Positions 1 to 8,561 are shown, numbered from the stretch's first letter. The stretch is DNA of 64,000 bases from Pseudorhodoplanes sp. (GCA_032027085.1 JAVSMS010000001.1:1-64000), one strand, 5' to 3'. Translations and numbers: made by a program. The notes: a model not told the origin generated them from the letters alone.

Positions 1-95
1 ATCCGTTCTTATGTGGCGGATGAGATTATGTGGCGGAGGCGACCAAAGGCCACGCGTGGACGGTCACGCCCGGTTTTCCCCGCCACATAATGTTC
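1..95. repeat. RIT left terminal inverted repeat
   Basis: Identical, in reverse complement, to 3321-3415 over 95 bases. Inside it the 10-mer ATGTGGCGGA occurs at 11-20 and 28-37 (17-bp period) and its first nine bases recur inverted at 80-88. A 10-bp palindrome CCACGCGTGG lies at 50-59. The repeated decamers are plausible recombinase binding sites, but that is inference. Confidence 0.95.
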
Positions 96-150
96 CATAC
101 CTCTGGCGCGGACGCGGGATCCCCCTGCGTCGCAACGCAAGAGGGGCACA

Positions 151-1389
151 ATGCTCGAGTTCTATTTTTCGTATCGTGGAGTGCTCAGGCGCCTCCGTAG
201 TGGGGCGCTCGGTGCCAAGATGGATCGCATCGCAGGGGACCTGCACTCGCAAGGATACAAGCCTGCGTCCGCCAAGCTCTATCTGAGCCGGATTGCCCGG
301 TTCAGCCATTTTGCTGCCGCTCGCTGCGGTTCGGAGCCGATCAGTGTAGCCGTCGTCGATCGGTACCTGCGCGCGCTCAGCACCGGCTCTCCGCGTATTG
401 CGGCAGTGACAGCGATTCAACACACGCGGCGAGTGGCGCCCGACCGTTTCGTGACGGCGGTGACCAGTGTCGTCGACGATCCAGATGCTGCGCTTTTGAG
501 TTCCTTCTCGGGCTATCTGAGCAAGGTGCGTGGGCTTGAGCCAAAGTCGCTTGACGGCGCTCTGCTGGGCGCGCGGCGCTTTCTGCTATGGTTCCGCATT
601 CGACACCCCGGCCAAGACCTCGGAACGTTGACGGCGCAGCATGTCCTCGCTGCCGTAGAGCACCGGCTATCGCTCTCCGCGGCCTCCGGCACGCGCACTG
701 CGGCGACGTCTCACATCCGAACGTTTCTCCGCTTTCTGCATTGGGCAGATCATCACCAACGGGATCTTTCGCCTGTAGTTCCAAGAACGCCCCACTGGCG
801 GTTGGCCCATTTGCCGCCGCGGCTATCCTGGACAGAAGTTCGCCGCGCCGTTGATGCGATCGGCACGGCAACACCGATCGACGTTCGCGATCGGGCCATC
901 CTTCTGTTGCTCGCAACGACAGGCATTCGCAACGGAGAGCTGCGCGCTCTTCAGCTCCAGGATATAGACTGGCGAGCCGACGAAGTTTTCATCCGGCGCA
1001 CGAAGGGCAAGCGCGATCGGGTCGCTCCGCTCATCGAGGAGACCGGCGCTGCGCTTGCCGACTACATCCTGCAGGCGAGACCGAAGGTCGATAGTGCTTA
1101 TCTGTTCCTGACGTTCACCGCGCCCGTAAGGCCGCTCAAGTACGCGGCGCCAGTGTCGCGGATCGTGCGGAAGCGTTTGCGGTGCAGCGGGATCGATCTC
1201 GGTCACGCCGGTGGTGCCCATCTCCTGCGCCACAGTCTGGCAACTGAGCTTGTCGAGCAGCGAAGGCCGATCAACGAGATCGCCGATCTTCTTGGGCACC
1301 GAAGTATCAATACGACGGCGCTGTACGTAAAGGTTGCGACTTCACAGCTCGCTGACGTCGCGCTCCCTTTCCCGGAAGGTGCCGCATGA
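151..1389 (+). CDS. Tyrosine recombinase, first of RIT trio
   Basis: A 412-residue phage-integrase-family site-specific recombinase. An N-terminal SAM-like core-binding region is followed by the catalytic domain from about residue 225. Catalytic residues are visible: Arg in TGIRNGEL, Lys in RRTKGKRDR, HLLRHS for the His/Arg pair, LGHRS, and the Tyr nucleophile in TALYVK near the C-terminus. The ATG follows a GAGGGG ribosome site. The end overlaps the next gene by 4 bp, so translation of the three genes is probably coupled. By family knowledge the three proteins act together in RIT mobility; which one cuts DNA is unknown. Confidence 0.93.
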   Translation: MLEFYFSYRGVLRRLRSGALGAKMDRIAGDLHSQGYKPASAKLYLSRIARFSHFAAARCGSEPISVAVVDRYLRALSTGSPRIAAVTAIQHTRRVAPDRFVTAVTSVVDDPDAALLSSFSGYLSKVRGLEPKSLDGALLGARRFLLWFRIRHPGQDLGTLTAQHVLAAVEHRLSLSAASGTRTAATSHIRTFLRFLHWADHHQRDLSPVVPRTPHWRLAHLPPRLSWTEVRRAVDAIGTATPIDVRDRAILLLLATTGIRNGELRALQLQDIDWRADEVFIRRTKGKRDRVAPLIEETGAALADYILQARPKVDSAYLFLTFTAPVRPLKYAAPVSRIVRKRLRCSGIDLGHAGGAHLLRHSLATELVEQRRPINEIADLLGHRSINTTALYVKVATSQLADVALPFPEGAA

Positions 1390-2318
1390 CCGCCTTCGCC
1401 ACATTTCTCAGCGAGAAGATCGACCGCTACATCGAGCTGCGCCGCTCCCTCGGCTACGCCTTCGACAAGCAAGCGGGGACGTTGTGGGCTTTCATTTGTC
1501 ACGTCGAGCAATCTTGTCTCGATGGACCCGCCACCCGGAAGATGGCGCTGGATTTCGTCCTGTCGTTCCGCGGCGCCGCCAACAGTCGCGCCGTTCGTCA
1601 CGGTGTGCTCCGCAGATTCTATGAGTACCTCGCCGTCTACGACGCACGAACCGAGGCCTTGGAGCGCAGAGCTTTCCATAGATCGAGGGCGATTCCGCCG
1701 CCGCGTATCGTGAACGAAGCCGAGCTCGCGTCACTCATCGAAGCGTGCAGGCTCCTTTCGCCAGGGCTGCCTCTCATTGGCCGTACGATGGCGACGTTGA
1801 TCGGGCTACTTGCGAGTACCGGGCTGCGCTCGGGCGAAGCGGTCAGGTTGGATCGCGGCGATGTCGATCTGACTCGTGGGATCATTCTCATCCGCAAGAC
1901 CAAGTTTCGTAAGGATCGGCTGGTTCCTGTTCACCCAACGACGCTGGCGGCTCTGCGCCGATACGACCGTGAGCGCGACGCCGCGTTCCCCCGGTCCGTG
2001 GACGCGGCCTTCTTTCTCAGCTCCCGAGGCTGTCGTCTCTCGGCGGCAGGCCTGCAATGCAATTTCGCAAAAGCCCGCATGGTCGCTGGTCTCGACGACG
2101 GTAAGCCGCTGCGACCGCACGATCTCCGGCATCGGTTCGCGGTGACTAGGCTCAGGCTCTGGCACCAGCAGCGTGCGGACGTCCAAGCGCTGTTGCCGCT
2201 GCTCGCCACATATCTCGGCCACGCCAGCTACAGCGACACGGCCTACTACCTGACCGGTTCATCAGATCTCCTCGCCGTCGCGGCCGAACGCGCCTTCGCC
2301 GACGGAGGCGAAGCATGA
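1386..2318 (+). CDS. Tyrosine recombinase, second of RIT trio
   Basis: A 310-residue tyrosine recombinase. The catalytic domain shows Arg in STGLRSGE, the Lys hairpin RKTKFRKDR, the HDLRHR box, LGHAS and a C-terminal Tyr in SDTAYYL, so all active-site residues appear present. The N-terminal part is short compared with the first protein. It starts in ATGA overlap with the gene before and ends in ATGA overlap with the gene after. It has the middle position of the conserved RIT gene order. Confidence 0.92.
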   Translation: MTAFATFLSEKIDRYIELRRSLGYAFDKQAGTLWAFICHVEQSCLDGPATRKMALDFVLSFRGAANSRAVRHGVLRRFYEYLAVYDARTEALERRAFHRSRAIPPPRIVNEAELASLIEACRLLSPGLPLIGRTMATLIGLLASTGLRSGEAVRLDRGDVDLTRGIILIRKTKFRKDRLVPVHPTTLAALRRYDRERDAAFPRSVDAAFFLSSRGCRLSAAGLQCNFAKARMVAGLDDGKPLRPHDLRHRFAVTRLRLWHQQRADVQALLPLLATYLGHASYSDTAYYLTGSSDLLAVAAERAFADGGEA

Positions 2319-3322
2319 GCGAGCATCTCTGTCTGGCGCCACTTCTCGAGTCGTACTTCCGTCGACGGCTGGCCAAGCAGCGTAACGCCACGCCAGCAAC
2401 CCTGGCCAGCTATCGCGACTCCTTGCGCATGCTGATCCTCTTTGCCGCCGCCCGCTTGCGCAAAGAGCCGGCGGCGCTGGCGCTCGAGGAGCTTGATCGG
2501 GACCTCGTTCTCGCCTTTCTCGACGATCTCGAGGAGAAGCGGAACAACTCCGTCGCAACGCGCAATACCCGACTTGCGGCTATTCGGTCCTTCTTCCATC
2601 ACGTCGCTTCCGACGATCCCGCCGCCTTCGGCATCGCACAACGGGTCTTGGCAATCCCCGCCAAGAGCGCCCACATCGAGCTGACACACCACCTCACCAG
2701 CTCCGAGGTCGAGGCCATCGTCGCGGCCCCCAATCAGGCAACACACCGCGGTCGGCGCGATCGGATATTTCTGCTCTTCCTGGCGAGAACCGGCGCCCGC
2801 GTATCCGAAGCGATCGGCGTCAACGCGAGCGATCTTCACTTGCAGCGAGGGTGCCCGCAGGTGTTGCTCCATGGCAAGGGGCGCCGAGATCGTGTCGTTC
2901 CCATTCCTCGCGATCTGGTGCGATCACTAACGGAACTGTTGAAGGAACGCGGGCTCGCCCATCACGAACCGCAGCCGATCTTCGTCGGTGCCCATGACGA
3001 GCGCCTGACGCGTTTCGGAGCGACGCACATCGTGCGACGAGCAGCCGCCCGAGCCAAGTCAAGAGCGCCAAGTCTGGAGGGCAAGCCGATATCACCGCAC
3101 ATCTTCCGGCATTCTCTCGCCATGAAGCTCCTACGGTCGGGCGTCGATCTCCTGACAATCCAAGCCTGGCTCGGCCACGCCCAAGTCGCCACAACCCACC
3201 GATACGCCGCCGCCGACGTCGAGATGATGCGGCGCGGCCTCACGAAGGCGGGCGTCTCGAGCAACCACAACGCCCGCTTCCAGCCGAAAGACGTCGTCCT
3301 GAAGCTGCTGGAGAGCATCTGA
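2315..3322 (+). CDS. Tyrosine recombinase, third of RIT trio
   Basis: A 335-residue XerC/D-like tyrosine recombinase. The core-binding domain covers roughly residues 1-110. The catalytic domain has Arg in RTGARVSE, the Lys strand HGKGRRDR, HIFRHS, LGHAQ and Tyr in THRYAA, an intact catalytic set. It overlaps the second recombinase by 4 bp and its TGA stop lies within the first two bases of the right inverted repeat, so the gene and the element end are fused tightly. Confidence 0.93.
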   Translation: MSEHLCLAPLLESYFRRRLAKQRNATPATLASYRDSLRMLILFAAARLRKEPAALALEELDRDLVLAFLDDLEEKRNNSVATRNTRLAAIRSFFHHVASDDPAAFGIAQRVLAIPAKSAHIELTHHLTSSEVEAIVAAPNQATHRGRRDRIFLLFLARTGARVSEAIGVNASDLHLQRGCPQVLLHGKGRRDRVVPIPRDLVRSLTELLKERGLAHHEPQPIFVGAHDERLTRFGATHIVRRAAARAKSRAPSLEGKPISPHIFRHSLAMKLLRSGVDLLTIQAWLGHAQVATTHRYAAADVEMMRRGLTKAGVSSNHNARFQPKDVVLKLLESI

Positions 3323-3415
3323 ACATTATGTGGCGGGGAAAACCGGGCGTGACCGTCCACGCGTGGCCTTTGGTCGCCTCCGCCACATAATCTCATCCGC
3401 CACATAAGAACGGAT
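3321..3415. repeat. RIT right terminal inverted repeat
   Basis: Perfect reverse complement of positions 1-95. It carries the same three nonamer/decamer copies and central palindrome. Its outer edge (about 3415) is where the IS66 tnpB frame is broken. Confidence 0.95.
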
Positions 3416-3524
3416 CGGCCTGCATCGTCTCGCGCACCAACGCTGCCAGGCCCTCGGCTCCTTTGCGGAAGTCGACTGGCTTCGTCGCCACCAGCACCCG
3501 GACTGCGCCGGTCGGCCCGATCAT
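3393..3524 (-). pseudogene. tnpB: IS66 tnpB fragment cut by the RIT element
   Basis: The ATG at 3524 overlaps the tnpA stop (ATGA). The first 36 codons read as an IS66 TnpB N-terminus (MIGPTGAVRV, then the family motif DFRKG) down to ADP. There the frame enters the RIT inverted repeat and stops at 3393-3395. The rest of tnpB and the tnpC of this copy must lie left of the window. The RIT insertion is therefore younger than this IS66 copy. Confidence 0.88.
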
Positions 3525-3949
3525 GCGCCGCTCTTCAAGGCGCGAAGCACTGCCGCGACCGTCTTCGCCTCGGCGCCACGGCCGACCCGAACCGTCACCC
3601 CGTCGATCTGCACTTCAATGACGCTGGCCGCATTACCGCCGTCTCGGCGACCGCGCGACTTCGTGCGCTTACGTGGACGCTCAGGTGCTTCAATCACCGC
3701 CGGCACAAACTGCGGCGCCTGTGGCTCGGCACCTTCGGCCATCTGCCGCAATTGACGGCGCCACCCGAACAGCTGCTGCGGAGATAGGCCATGGCGGCGC
3801 GCTACAGCGCACACCGATTCTTCGCCCGTCAAACTCTCCGTGACAATCCTCGCCTTGTCCTCGTCGCTCCAGGTCCGCCGGCGACCGGCTCCCGTGAATA
3901 CCTCAAATCGCCGAACCGGCTCCGTGATAGCACTATGCTCAGTGTTCAT
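3521..3949 (-). CDS. tnpA: IS66-family TnpA (accessory HTH protein)
   Basis: A 142-residue IS66 OrfA/TnpA. An N-terminal helix-turn-helix (about 30-70, with ARRHGLSPQQLFGWRRQ) is followed by a basic linker and a C-terminal segment (VIEVQIDGVTVRVG) typical of this family. It is coupled to tnpB by ATGA. The gene is intact, but its element is dead because tnpB is interrupted. It differs clearly from the TnpA at 6058-6450, so the two IS66 copies are different types. Confidence 0.9.
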   Translation of the reverse strand: MNTEHSAITEPVRRFEVFTGAGRRRTWSDEDKARIVTESLTGEESVCAVARRHGLSPQQLFGWRRQLRQMAEGAEPQAPQFVPAVIEAPERPRKRTKSRGRRDGGNAASVIEVQIDGVTVRVGRGAEAKTVAAVLRALKSGA

Positions 3950-4008
3950 TCTAAACCTAACGGTCCAAATCCAAATCAGACCGCAGACTCACAGAACCGC
4001 CATCAACG

Positions 4009-4016
4009 CGAAAGGT
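4009..4016. repeat. 8-bp target site duplication, left copy
   Basis: CGAAAGGT immediately before the IS66 terminus GTAAGCG at 4017. The identical octamer follows the other terminus at 6537-6544. IS66 elements are known to make 8-bp duplications. Confidence 0.93.
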
Positions 4017-4038
4017 GTAAGCGAGAAGCCGAGGCCGT

Positions 4039-5643
4039 TCAGCGTGGATAATTCCACGGCATGATTTTATCGATACGGCTATTGGGCCATCCGTTGGCGA
4101 TGCGTTCAAGAGTGCGGGTGAGCCAGGCCAGTGGATCGACCTGGTTCATTCTGGCTGTCGCCAACAGGGTCGCGATGGTCGCCCATGTTTGACCGCCGCC
4201 ATCGCTGCCGGCGAACAGGCTGTTCTTGCGCGTAATCGTTTGCGGTCGGATCGCACGCTCGACGGTGTTGGAATCGATTTCGATCCGGCCGTCGGTGAGG
4301 AAGCGTTCGAGTGCGCCGCGCCGGGAGACGGCGTAGCGGATCGCTTCAGCGAGCTTCGACTTGCCCGACAGTTTCGGCAATTCCTTTTCCCACAGCGCGA
4401 AGAGAGCGGCGACGGTGGGAGCGGACTTATCCTGGCGCGTTTTCATCCGTATTTCGGGATCGTGGCCGCGGACCTCCGCCTCGATGGTCCACAGCGGTGC
4501 CATCAGCGCGATCGTGTGCGAAGCGATCGCTGACTGGTCCGCGACGTGCAGTTCATAGAACTTGCGCCGCACGTGCGACCAGCACGCGGCCAGCGTCACG
4601 CCGTCGTTGCCCTGATCGGTGCGGGCCAGTCGCCGATATCCGGCATATCCATCGACTTGCAGGATGCCGCTATAGCCATCCAGATGACGGGCAACGCATG
4701 CACCGGCGCGACTGTCCTCGAAGCGATACGCCACCATCGGCGGGTCGCTGCCGCCGAAGGGGCGATCGTCCCGGACATACGCCCAAAGATACGCTGTCCT
4801 GGTCTTTCCCGATCCCGGCGCCAGCGTCGGCAAGGTCGTCTCATCGGCAAAAATCCGCTCGCCTTGCTTGATCCGCAGCAGCAGATGTTCGGCCAGCGGC
4901 TCAAGTTCGAAGCCGATCCGACCCATCCACTGCGCCATCAACGCCCGGTCGATCTCGACCTTGTCGCGCGCGTAGATCGCTTCCTGGCGGTAAAGCGGCA
5001 GGCCATCGGCATACTTCGCCACCGCGATCTGCGCCAGCAGCGCCTCCGTCGGAATGCCGCTCTCGATGATGCGGGCGGGCGCAGCCGCCTGCGCAACCCC
5101 ATCCCAGCCCTTGTAGACGTATCTGGGACGGCGCGTGACGATCACCCGGAACTTCGCCGGCGTCACGTCGAGCCGTTCGGAGACGTCCTCGCCGATCAGA
5201 ATACGCTCCAGCCCCTCGCAACCGACCGGGACCTCGGGCTCGATCACGATCTCGACTCGCTCGAGATGATCGGAAAAGTTCTTGCGTGGACGCGGTGCAC
5301 GCGGGTTCTTCGACGGTCCCGCCGCCTTGGCGAGTTGCGCCCTGATCGCCGCCACGCCGGTTGCGATCTCATCGAACACCAACGCGTACTGCTCTTCGCT
5401 CAGCGCATCGGCGCCCAGCCGTTCGGAGCGGCGACCGAAGCGGCCCCGTTCCAGGACCTTGATCGTCGCCGTCAGCCGCGCAATGCGCTCGTCGGCGGCT
5501 TTGGTCATCGCCTCAAGATGGGTGTTGCGCTGTTCGAGTTCGACATTCCGCGCCTCGACCTGCGCCCGCTGCGCATCCATGGCGAGGATCATCGCCTTCA
5601 GCGCATCGACGTCATCCGGAAGCTCAGGTTCAGGGGACCCCAT
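4039..5643 (-). CDS. tnpC: IS66-family transposase TnpC
   Basis: A 534-residue DDE transposase. An N-terminal coiled coil/leucine-rich region (about 10-70) carries the DNA-binding RFGRRSE motif, followed by a zinc-finger-like linker and the catalytic domain. Catalytic residues are probably Asp in FADETTLP, Asp in LQVDGYAGY and Glu in SNTVERAIRP, which precedes the ITRKNSLFAGSDGG signature. The first ATG (5643) is taken rather than the TTG two codons upstream. The length is normal for the family. Confidence 0.94.
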   Translation of the reverse strand: MGSPEPELPDDVDALKAMILAMDAQRAQVEARNVELEQRNTHLEAMTKAADERIARLTATIKVLERGRFGRRSERLGADALSEEQYALVFDEIATGVAAIRAQLAKAAGPSKNPRAPRPRKNFSDHLERVEIVIEPEVPVGCEGLERILIGEDVSERLDVTPAKFRVIVTRRPRYVYKGWDGVAQAAAPARIIESGIPTEALLAQIAVAKYADGLPLYRQEAIYARDKVEIDRALMAQWMGRIGFELEPLAEHLLLRIKQGERIFADETTLPTLAPGSGKTRTAYLWAYVRDDRPFGGSDPPMVAYRFEDSRAGACVARHLDGYSGILQVDGYAGYRRLARTDQGNDGVTLAACWSHVRRKFYELHVADQSAIASHTIALMAPLWTIEAEVRGHDPEIRMKTRQDKSAPTVAALFALWEKELPKLSGKSKLAEAIRYAVSRRGALERFLTDGRIEIDSNTVERAIRPQTITRKNSLFAGSDGGGQTWATIATLLATARMNQVDPLAWLTRTLERIANGWPNSRIDKIMPWNYPR

Positions 5644-5716
5644 GTCCAATCAGAGCACACCCGGCGATGGTTTGCCCGCTGCTTTCGCGGCCTGATTCAC
5701 TGTGCCGCAGCGATAT

Positions 5717-6061
5717 CTAGCCGACTGATTCCGGACGCACCATCGGTGTCGCCTGGACCCGCTTCCAATCCATCCCGTCGACCAAAGCCATCAATTGGGC
5801 ATGATGCAGCTGGACCCGATGATGGCCGATCGGCGGCCAGACAAATCGTGCCTTCTCCAGCCGCTTCAAATACAAACACGCGCCACTGCCGTCCCACCAC
5901 ACGATCTTGATCCGGTCCGCCCGTTTCGCCCGGAACACATACAGTGCGCCATCGAACGGATCCGAGCCAGCATCCCGCACCAGCGCCAGCAAACCATCGA
6001 TTCCTTTGCGGAAGTCGACCGGGTGGCTCGCCAGATAAACCTTTACGCCTGCCGGGATCAT
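5717..6061 (-). CDS. tnpB: IS66-family TnpB (IS66 Orf2)
   Basis: A 114-residue IS66 Orf2 protein. It has the hallmark N-terminus (VKVYLASHPVDFRKG), the FRAKRADRIKIVWWDG core and KRLEKARFVWP. It is needed for transposition of many IS66 elements but its biochemical role is unknown. ATGA overlap with tnpA at 6058-6061; 73 bp before tnpC. Confidence 0.94.
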   Translation of the reverse strand: MIPAGVKVYLASHPVDFRKGIDGLLALVRDAGSDPFDGALYVFRAKRADRIKIVWWDGSGACLYLKRLEKARFVWPPIGHHRVQLHHAQLMALVDGMDWKRVQATPMVRPESVG

Positions 6062-6450
6062 GCCGAACGCACCGTGCGCAGAAAACGCCGCAAATGTGCT
6101 TCGTCAACATCCGCGTCAGCGCGAACCGTCATGCCGTTGACGTCGATCTCAATGACCCGCGACGGCGCCCTTTGCGGCTCACAGCTGACCCCGCAACCCG
6201 CCGCGTCACGGCGCTCAATTGCGCCTTTCCGGACCAAAACCGAACGCCATCCAAACAACTGCGACGGGCTGATTCCGATCTCCCGGGCCAGCGCCGAAAC
6301 GTTCGCGCCCGGTTCACAACTCCGCGCCGCCATCTCCGCCTTGAAGGCATCCGACCAGCGCCGGCGCCCCGCCACTGGCGCACCCTCGATGCGATCCGCA
6401 ACCGCCTCGATCAACTGAAAGCTTCTATCTCCAGGCATAGGCGTAGACAT
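6058..6450 (-). CDS. tnpA: IS66-family TnpA
   Basis: About 130 residues. An HTH of the Tnp_8/IS66 OrfA type (ALAREIGISPSQLFGWR) follows a basic segment, with the C-terminal VIEIDVNGMTVRAD strand. The ATG at 6450 is preferred over the GTG at 6462. It is the promoter-proximal gene of the complete IS66, coupled to tnpB. Confidence 0.9.
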   Translation of the reverse strand: MSTPMPGDRSFQLIEAVADRIEGAPVAGRRRWSDAFKAEMAARSCEPGANVSALAREIGISPSQLFGWRSVLVRKGAIERRDAAGCGVSCEPQRAPSRVIEIDVNGMTVRADADVDEAHLRRFLRTVRSA

Positions 6451-6536
6451 GAAAATTGACACCCCGCTCGCAATAGCAGGGCCACCATCGCTCCTTTGCC
6501 ACCCGCTACGCTAGATGGGATGTCCTTGTCGCTTAC

Positions 6537-6544
6537 CGAAAGGT
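6537..6544. repeat. 8-bp target site duplication, right copy
   Basis: CGAAAGGT directly after the IS66 terminus GCTTAC (6531-6536); matches 4009-4016. Confidence 0.93.
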
Positions 6545-6565
6545 GGGATCAGAACGCCGCTTACC

Positions 6566-7005
6566 TTACAGCGACTGGTTCTGGTCGAGTTGGTCGAGAC
6601 CGAAGGGTGGCGCAGCCCAGCCGACATCGATCTGGCCCGACATGACCTGGGTCAGCGTGCCGGGAGGACCGCCGGTGGCGGTCGGCTTCGCAGTCAGGTC
6701 GAATTGCTTCATGAAGGCGGTGACGATGCCGTGCGTGGACGACCCGTTGGTCGAATAGGCGAGCGTCTTGCCGGCTGTATCTTTCAGACTTTTGACTGGC
6801 GAATCTGACTTCACGTACCAGTAGAGATCGGCGGCACCAGTTGTTTCAGCGCCGATCACGCGCACCGGAGCGCCCTTCGAATAGGCCCCGAGCACGCCCA
6901 TGATGCCGGCAGCGACTCCGATATCGACGCCGCCGGAGATCGCGGCTGCTGCGTCTCCCCTGCCCCCTGAGTGTACACAATCTCAAGTTCAAGGCCGTGG
7001 CACGA
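6566..7005 (-). pseudogene. ABC solute-binding protein relic (NMT1/SsuA-like)
   Basis: The segment around 6566-6950 reads as the middle of an NMT1/THI5 or SsuA-type periplasmic binding protein (SGGVDIGVAAG, then MGVLGAYSKGAPVRVIGA, then GKTLAYSTNGSSTHGI and SGQIDVGWAAPPFGLDQ). The part before it, LELEIVYTQGAGETQQ at about 6955-7000, is in another frame, so a frameshift separates them. The 3' end is cut by the IS66 terminus at 6564, which supplies a stop at once. The N-terminus with signal peptide is missing. No matching permease remains nearby. Confidence 0.72.
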
Positions 7006-7098
7006 CTATTTTTATGAACTTCCCCATCTGTTTGATGTCGGGGCGCTGCCGTACCGCTACGGCGTAACATCCACAATGTATTCGCGTCGATTCTGGTA

Positions 7099-7851
7099 TC
7101 AACAAACCATAGCGGCGCGGCGCTTACCGAAATAGAGGTGTTTGACGAGTTCGTTGTTTCGTAGTTCCTGTGTCGTTTTTCCTTCGAACGCAATCTCGCC
7201 ATGCACGATGACATACCCGCGATCAGCTATTTTGATAGCTTGGTTGAGGTTTTGCTCCGCCATTAGCACGGTAAGCCCCAGACGCTTTTTAAGCTCGCGG
7301 ATTGCCTCGATCACCCTACTCACCATGATAGGCGCAAGACCAACCGATGGCTCGTCGACCAGCAAAATACGCGGCGACGACATCAATGCACGGCCGATCG
7401 CCAACATCTGCTGCTCGCCTCCGCTCATCGAGCTCGCACGCTGAGCGGAACGCTCGCGTAAGACCGGAAACAAGTCAAAGCATAGGTCTAAATTGCGCCC
7501 AATTTCACCTCGAGCGAATTTCCTGTAAGCGCCCAGCAAGAGGTTTTCTTCGACTGTGAGCGTTGGAAACAACCGTCGTCCTTCAGGAACAAACGCTACC
7601 CCAAGATCAACAATTTCCTCAGGCGGGCGCCCGACGAGCTCAATTTTATCACCGTCACGCTCAAGTACGATCGACCCACCGCTCGGTTCCACAAATCCCA
7701 TAAGGCAATTCATCAGCGTGGACTTGCCGTTGCCGTTCGTGCCTAAAAGCGCAACTGTCTCGCCACTGTTCACGACAACCGATACGTTCTGCAGAACTCG
7801 CACCTGGCCGTATCCAGCGCTTAATCCATCAACAATAATTCTACTCGCCAA
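7099..7851 (-). CDS. livF: Branched-chain-type ABC transporter ATPase LivF
   Basis: A 250-residue ABC ATPase of the LivF subfamily, cytoplasmic. Walker A GTNGNGKST at about 36-44, signature SMSGGEQQ, Walker B ILLVDEPSVGL and the switch His region (VLMAEQN) are all present. The only reasonable start is TTG at 7851, which overlaps the end of livG; the next Met is inside the Walker region. It is last in the order livH-livM-livG-livF. The substrate is probably not an amino acid, given the acyl-CoA ligase and UbiD/UbiX upstream; this is inference. Confidence 0.9.
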   Translation of the reverse strand: MASRIIVDGLSAGYGQVRVLQNVSVVVNSGETVALLGTNGNGKSTLMNCLMGFVEPSGGSIVLERDGDKIELVGRPPEEIVDLGVAFVPEGRRLFPTLTVEENLLLGAYRKFARGEIGRNLDLCFDLFPVLRERSAQRASSMSGGEQQMLAIGRALMSSPRILLVDEPSVGLAPIMVSRVIEAIRELKKRLGLTVLMAEQNLNQAIKIADRGYVIVHGEIAFEGKTTQELRNNELVKHLYFGKRRAAMVC

Positions 7852-8560
7852 GATACACCTGCTCTACGATAGCATCGTTGATGACATCATCCGGAGCGCC
7901 GTCGGCGATAACCTTTCCCGTATTTAGAACGATCATGCGTTCGGAAAACTCCATTACGGCGTGCATAATATGCTCAATCATGATGATGGCGATGCCGGAC
8001 TTACCAAGCCGCTGTAACAACCCCAGAACCTCATCAATTTCCGCGCCAGCAAGGCCGGCCATTACCTCATCGGCGATCAGCAATTTCGGCCTTATTGCAA
8101 TCGCGCGGGCCAGTTCAAGCTTGCGCAAGTCAATTTGAGTTAGGCCTTCCGGAAGCAGGTCCGCCTTTGACCTTAGATCGAGATCAGCCAAAATCTGCTG
8201 TGCGCGATCTGGTAAGGCCTCGCCGTGATTGCCATACCGAGCAGCATACTCCAGCGGAATACACACGTTCTGTAACGTACTCATGCTCTCAAATGGCTTT
8301 GGAATCTGGAACGTCCGCCCAATTCCTAACTGGGTGCGCCGGTGCGGGGGAAGATGAGTGATGTTATCGCCGTCGAAGTGAACGCTTCCATCCGATACCG
8401 GAAGCACTCCAGAGATGCAGTTTACGAGCGTGCTCTTGCCCGAGCCATTCGGACCAATCAATCCAATTCGCTCGCCTGCACCAATCGAAATGTTGATGCT
8501 TTCAAGCGCAGTGAATCCCCCAAATCGCTTAGTCAGATTTTTGACGACGAGCATACTCAT
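7841..8560 (-). CDS. livG: Branched-chain-type ABC transporter ATPase LivG
   Basis: About 239 residues from the ATG at 8560, two bases beyond the livM stop; a longer reading into livM is rejected. Walker A GPNGSGKST, Q-loop, the Walker B sequence LLIADEVMAGL and the LivG C-terminus (AIVEQVYLGE) are present. The usual LSGGQ signature is replaced by LTQIDLRKLELARAI, as in this LivG branch. It pairs with LivF as the ATPase heterodimer. Confidence 0.9.
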   Translation of the reverse strand: MSMLVVKNLTKRFGGFTALESINISIGAGERIGLIGPNGSGKSTLVNCISGVLPVSDGSVHFDGDNITHLPPHRRTQLGIGRTFQIPKPFESMSTLQNVCIPLEYAARYGNHGEALPDRAQQILADLDLRSKADLLPEGLTQIDLRKLELARAIAIRPKLLIADEVMAGLAGAEIDEVLGLLQRLGKSGIAIIMIEHIMHAVMEFSERMIVLNTGKVIADGAPDDVINDAIVEQVYLGE

Positions 8561-8561
8561 C

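Larger units (their letters stand above)
1..3415 (+). mobile_element. RIT element (recombinases in trio)
   Basis: Three overlapping tyrosine recombinase genes in one direction are enclosed by perfect 95-bp inverted repeats (1-95 and 3321-3415). This is the known architecture of RIT elements. The right end lies inside an IS66 tnpB gene, whose reading frame stops within the repeat. The left flank is outside the window, so the inverted repeat may be slightly longer than seen and no target duplication can be checked. The last gene's stop codon falls inside the right repeat, so the element is compact with no cargo genes. Confidence 0.93.
4017..6536 (-). mobile_element. Complete IS66-family element
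   Basis: A 2,520-bp element with termini GTAAGCGA on both sides (imperfect inverted repeats), an 8-bp target duplication, and the canonical tnpA-tnpB-tnpC order read on the minus strand. All three genes look intact, so the element may still move. It inserted into the leader of another IS66, a nested arrangement. Confidence 0.93.
3416..6564 (-). mobile_element. Outer IS66 element (partial), interrupted twice
   Basis: Its pieces are the tnpB stub and tnpA at 3416-3949, the leader up to 4016, and the end fragment 6545-6564, which finishes with GCTTAC, the reverse of the IS66 terminus GTAAGC. Its leader is split by the second IS66 (4017-6536) with duplication of CGAAAGGT. The left part of this element is beyond the RIT and outside the window. 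Its right end sits directly against the truncated solute-binding protein gene at 6566. Confidence 0.82.

Noticed and set aside
4546-5910. 454-codon plus-strand open frame across the IS66 genes
   Set aside because: Antisense to tnpC and tnpB, which match their family over full length; Arg/Gln/His-rich with no motif.
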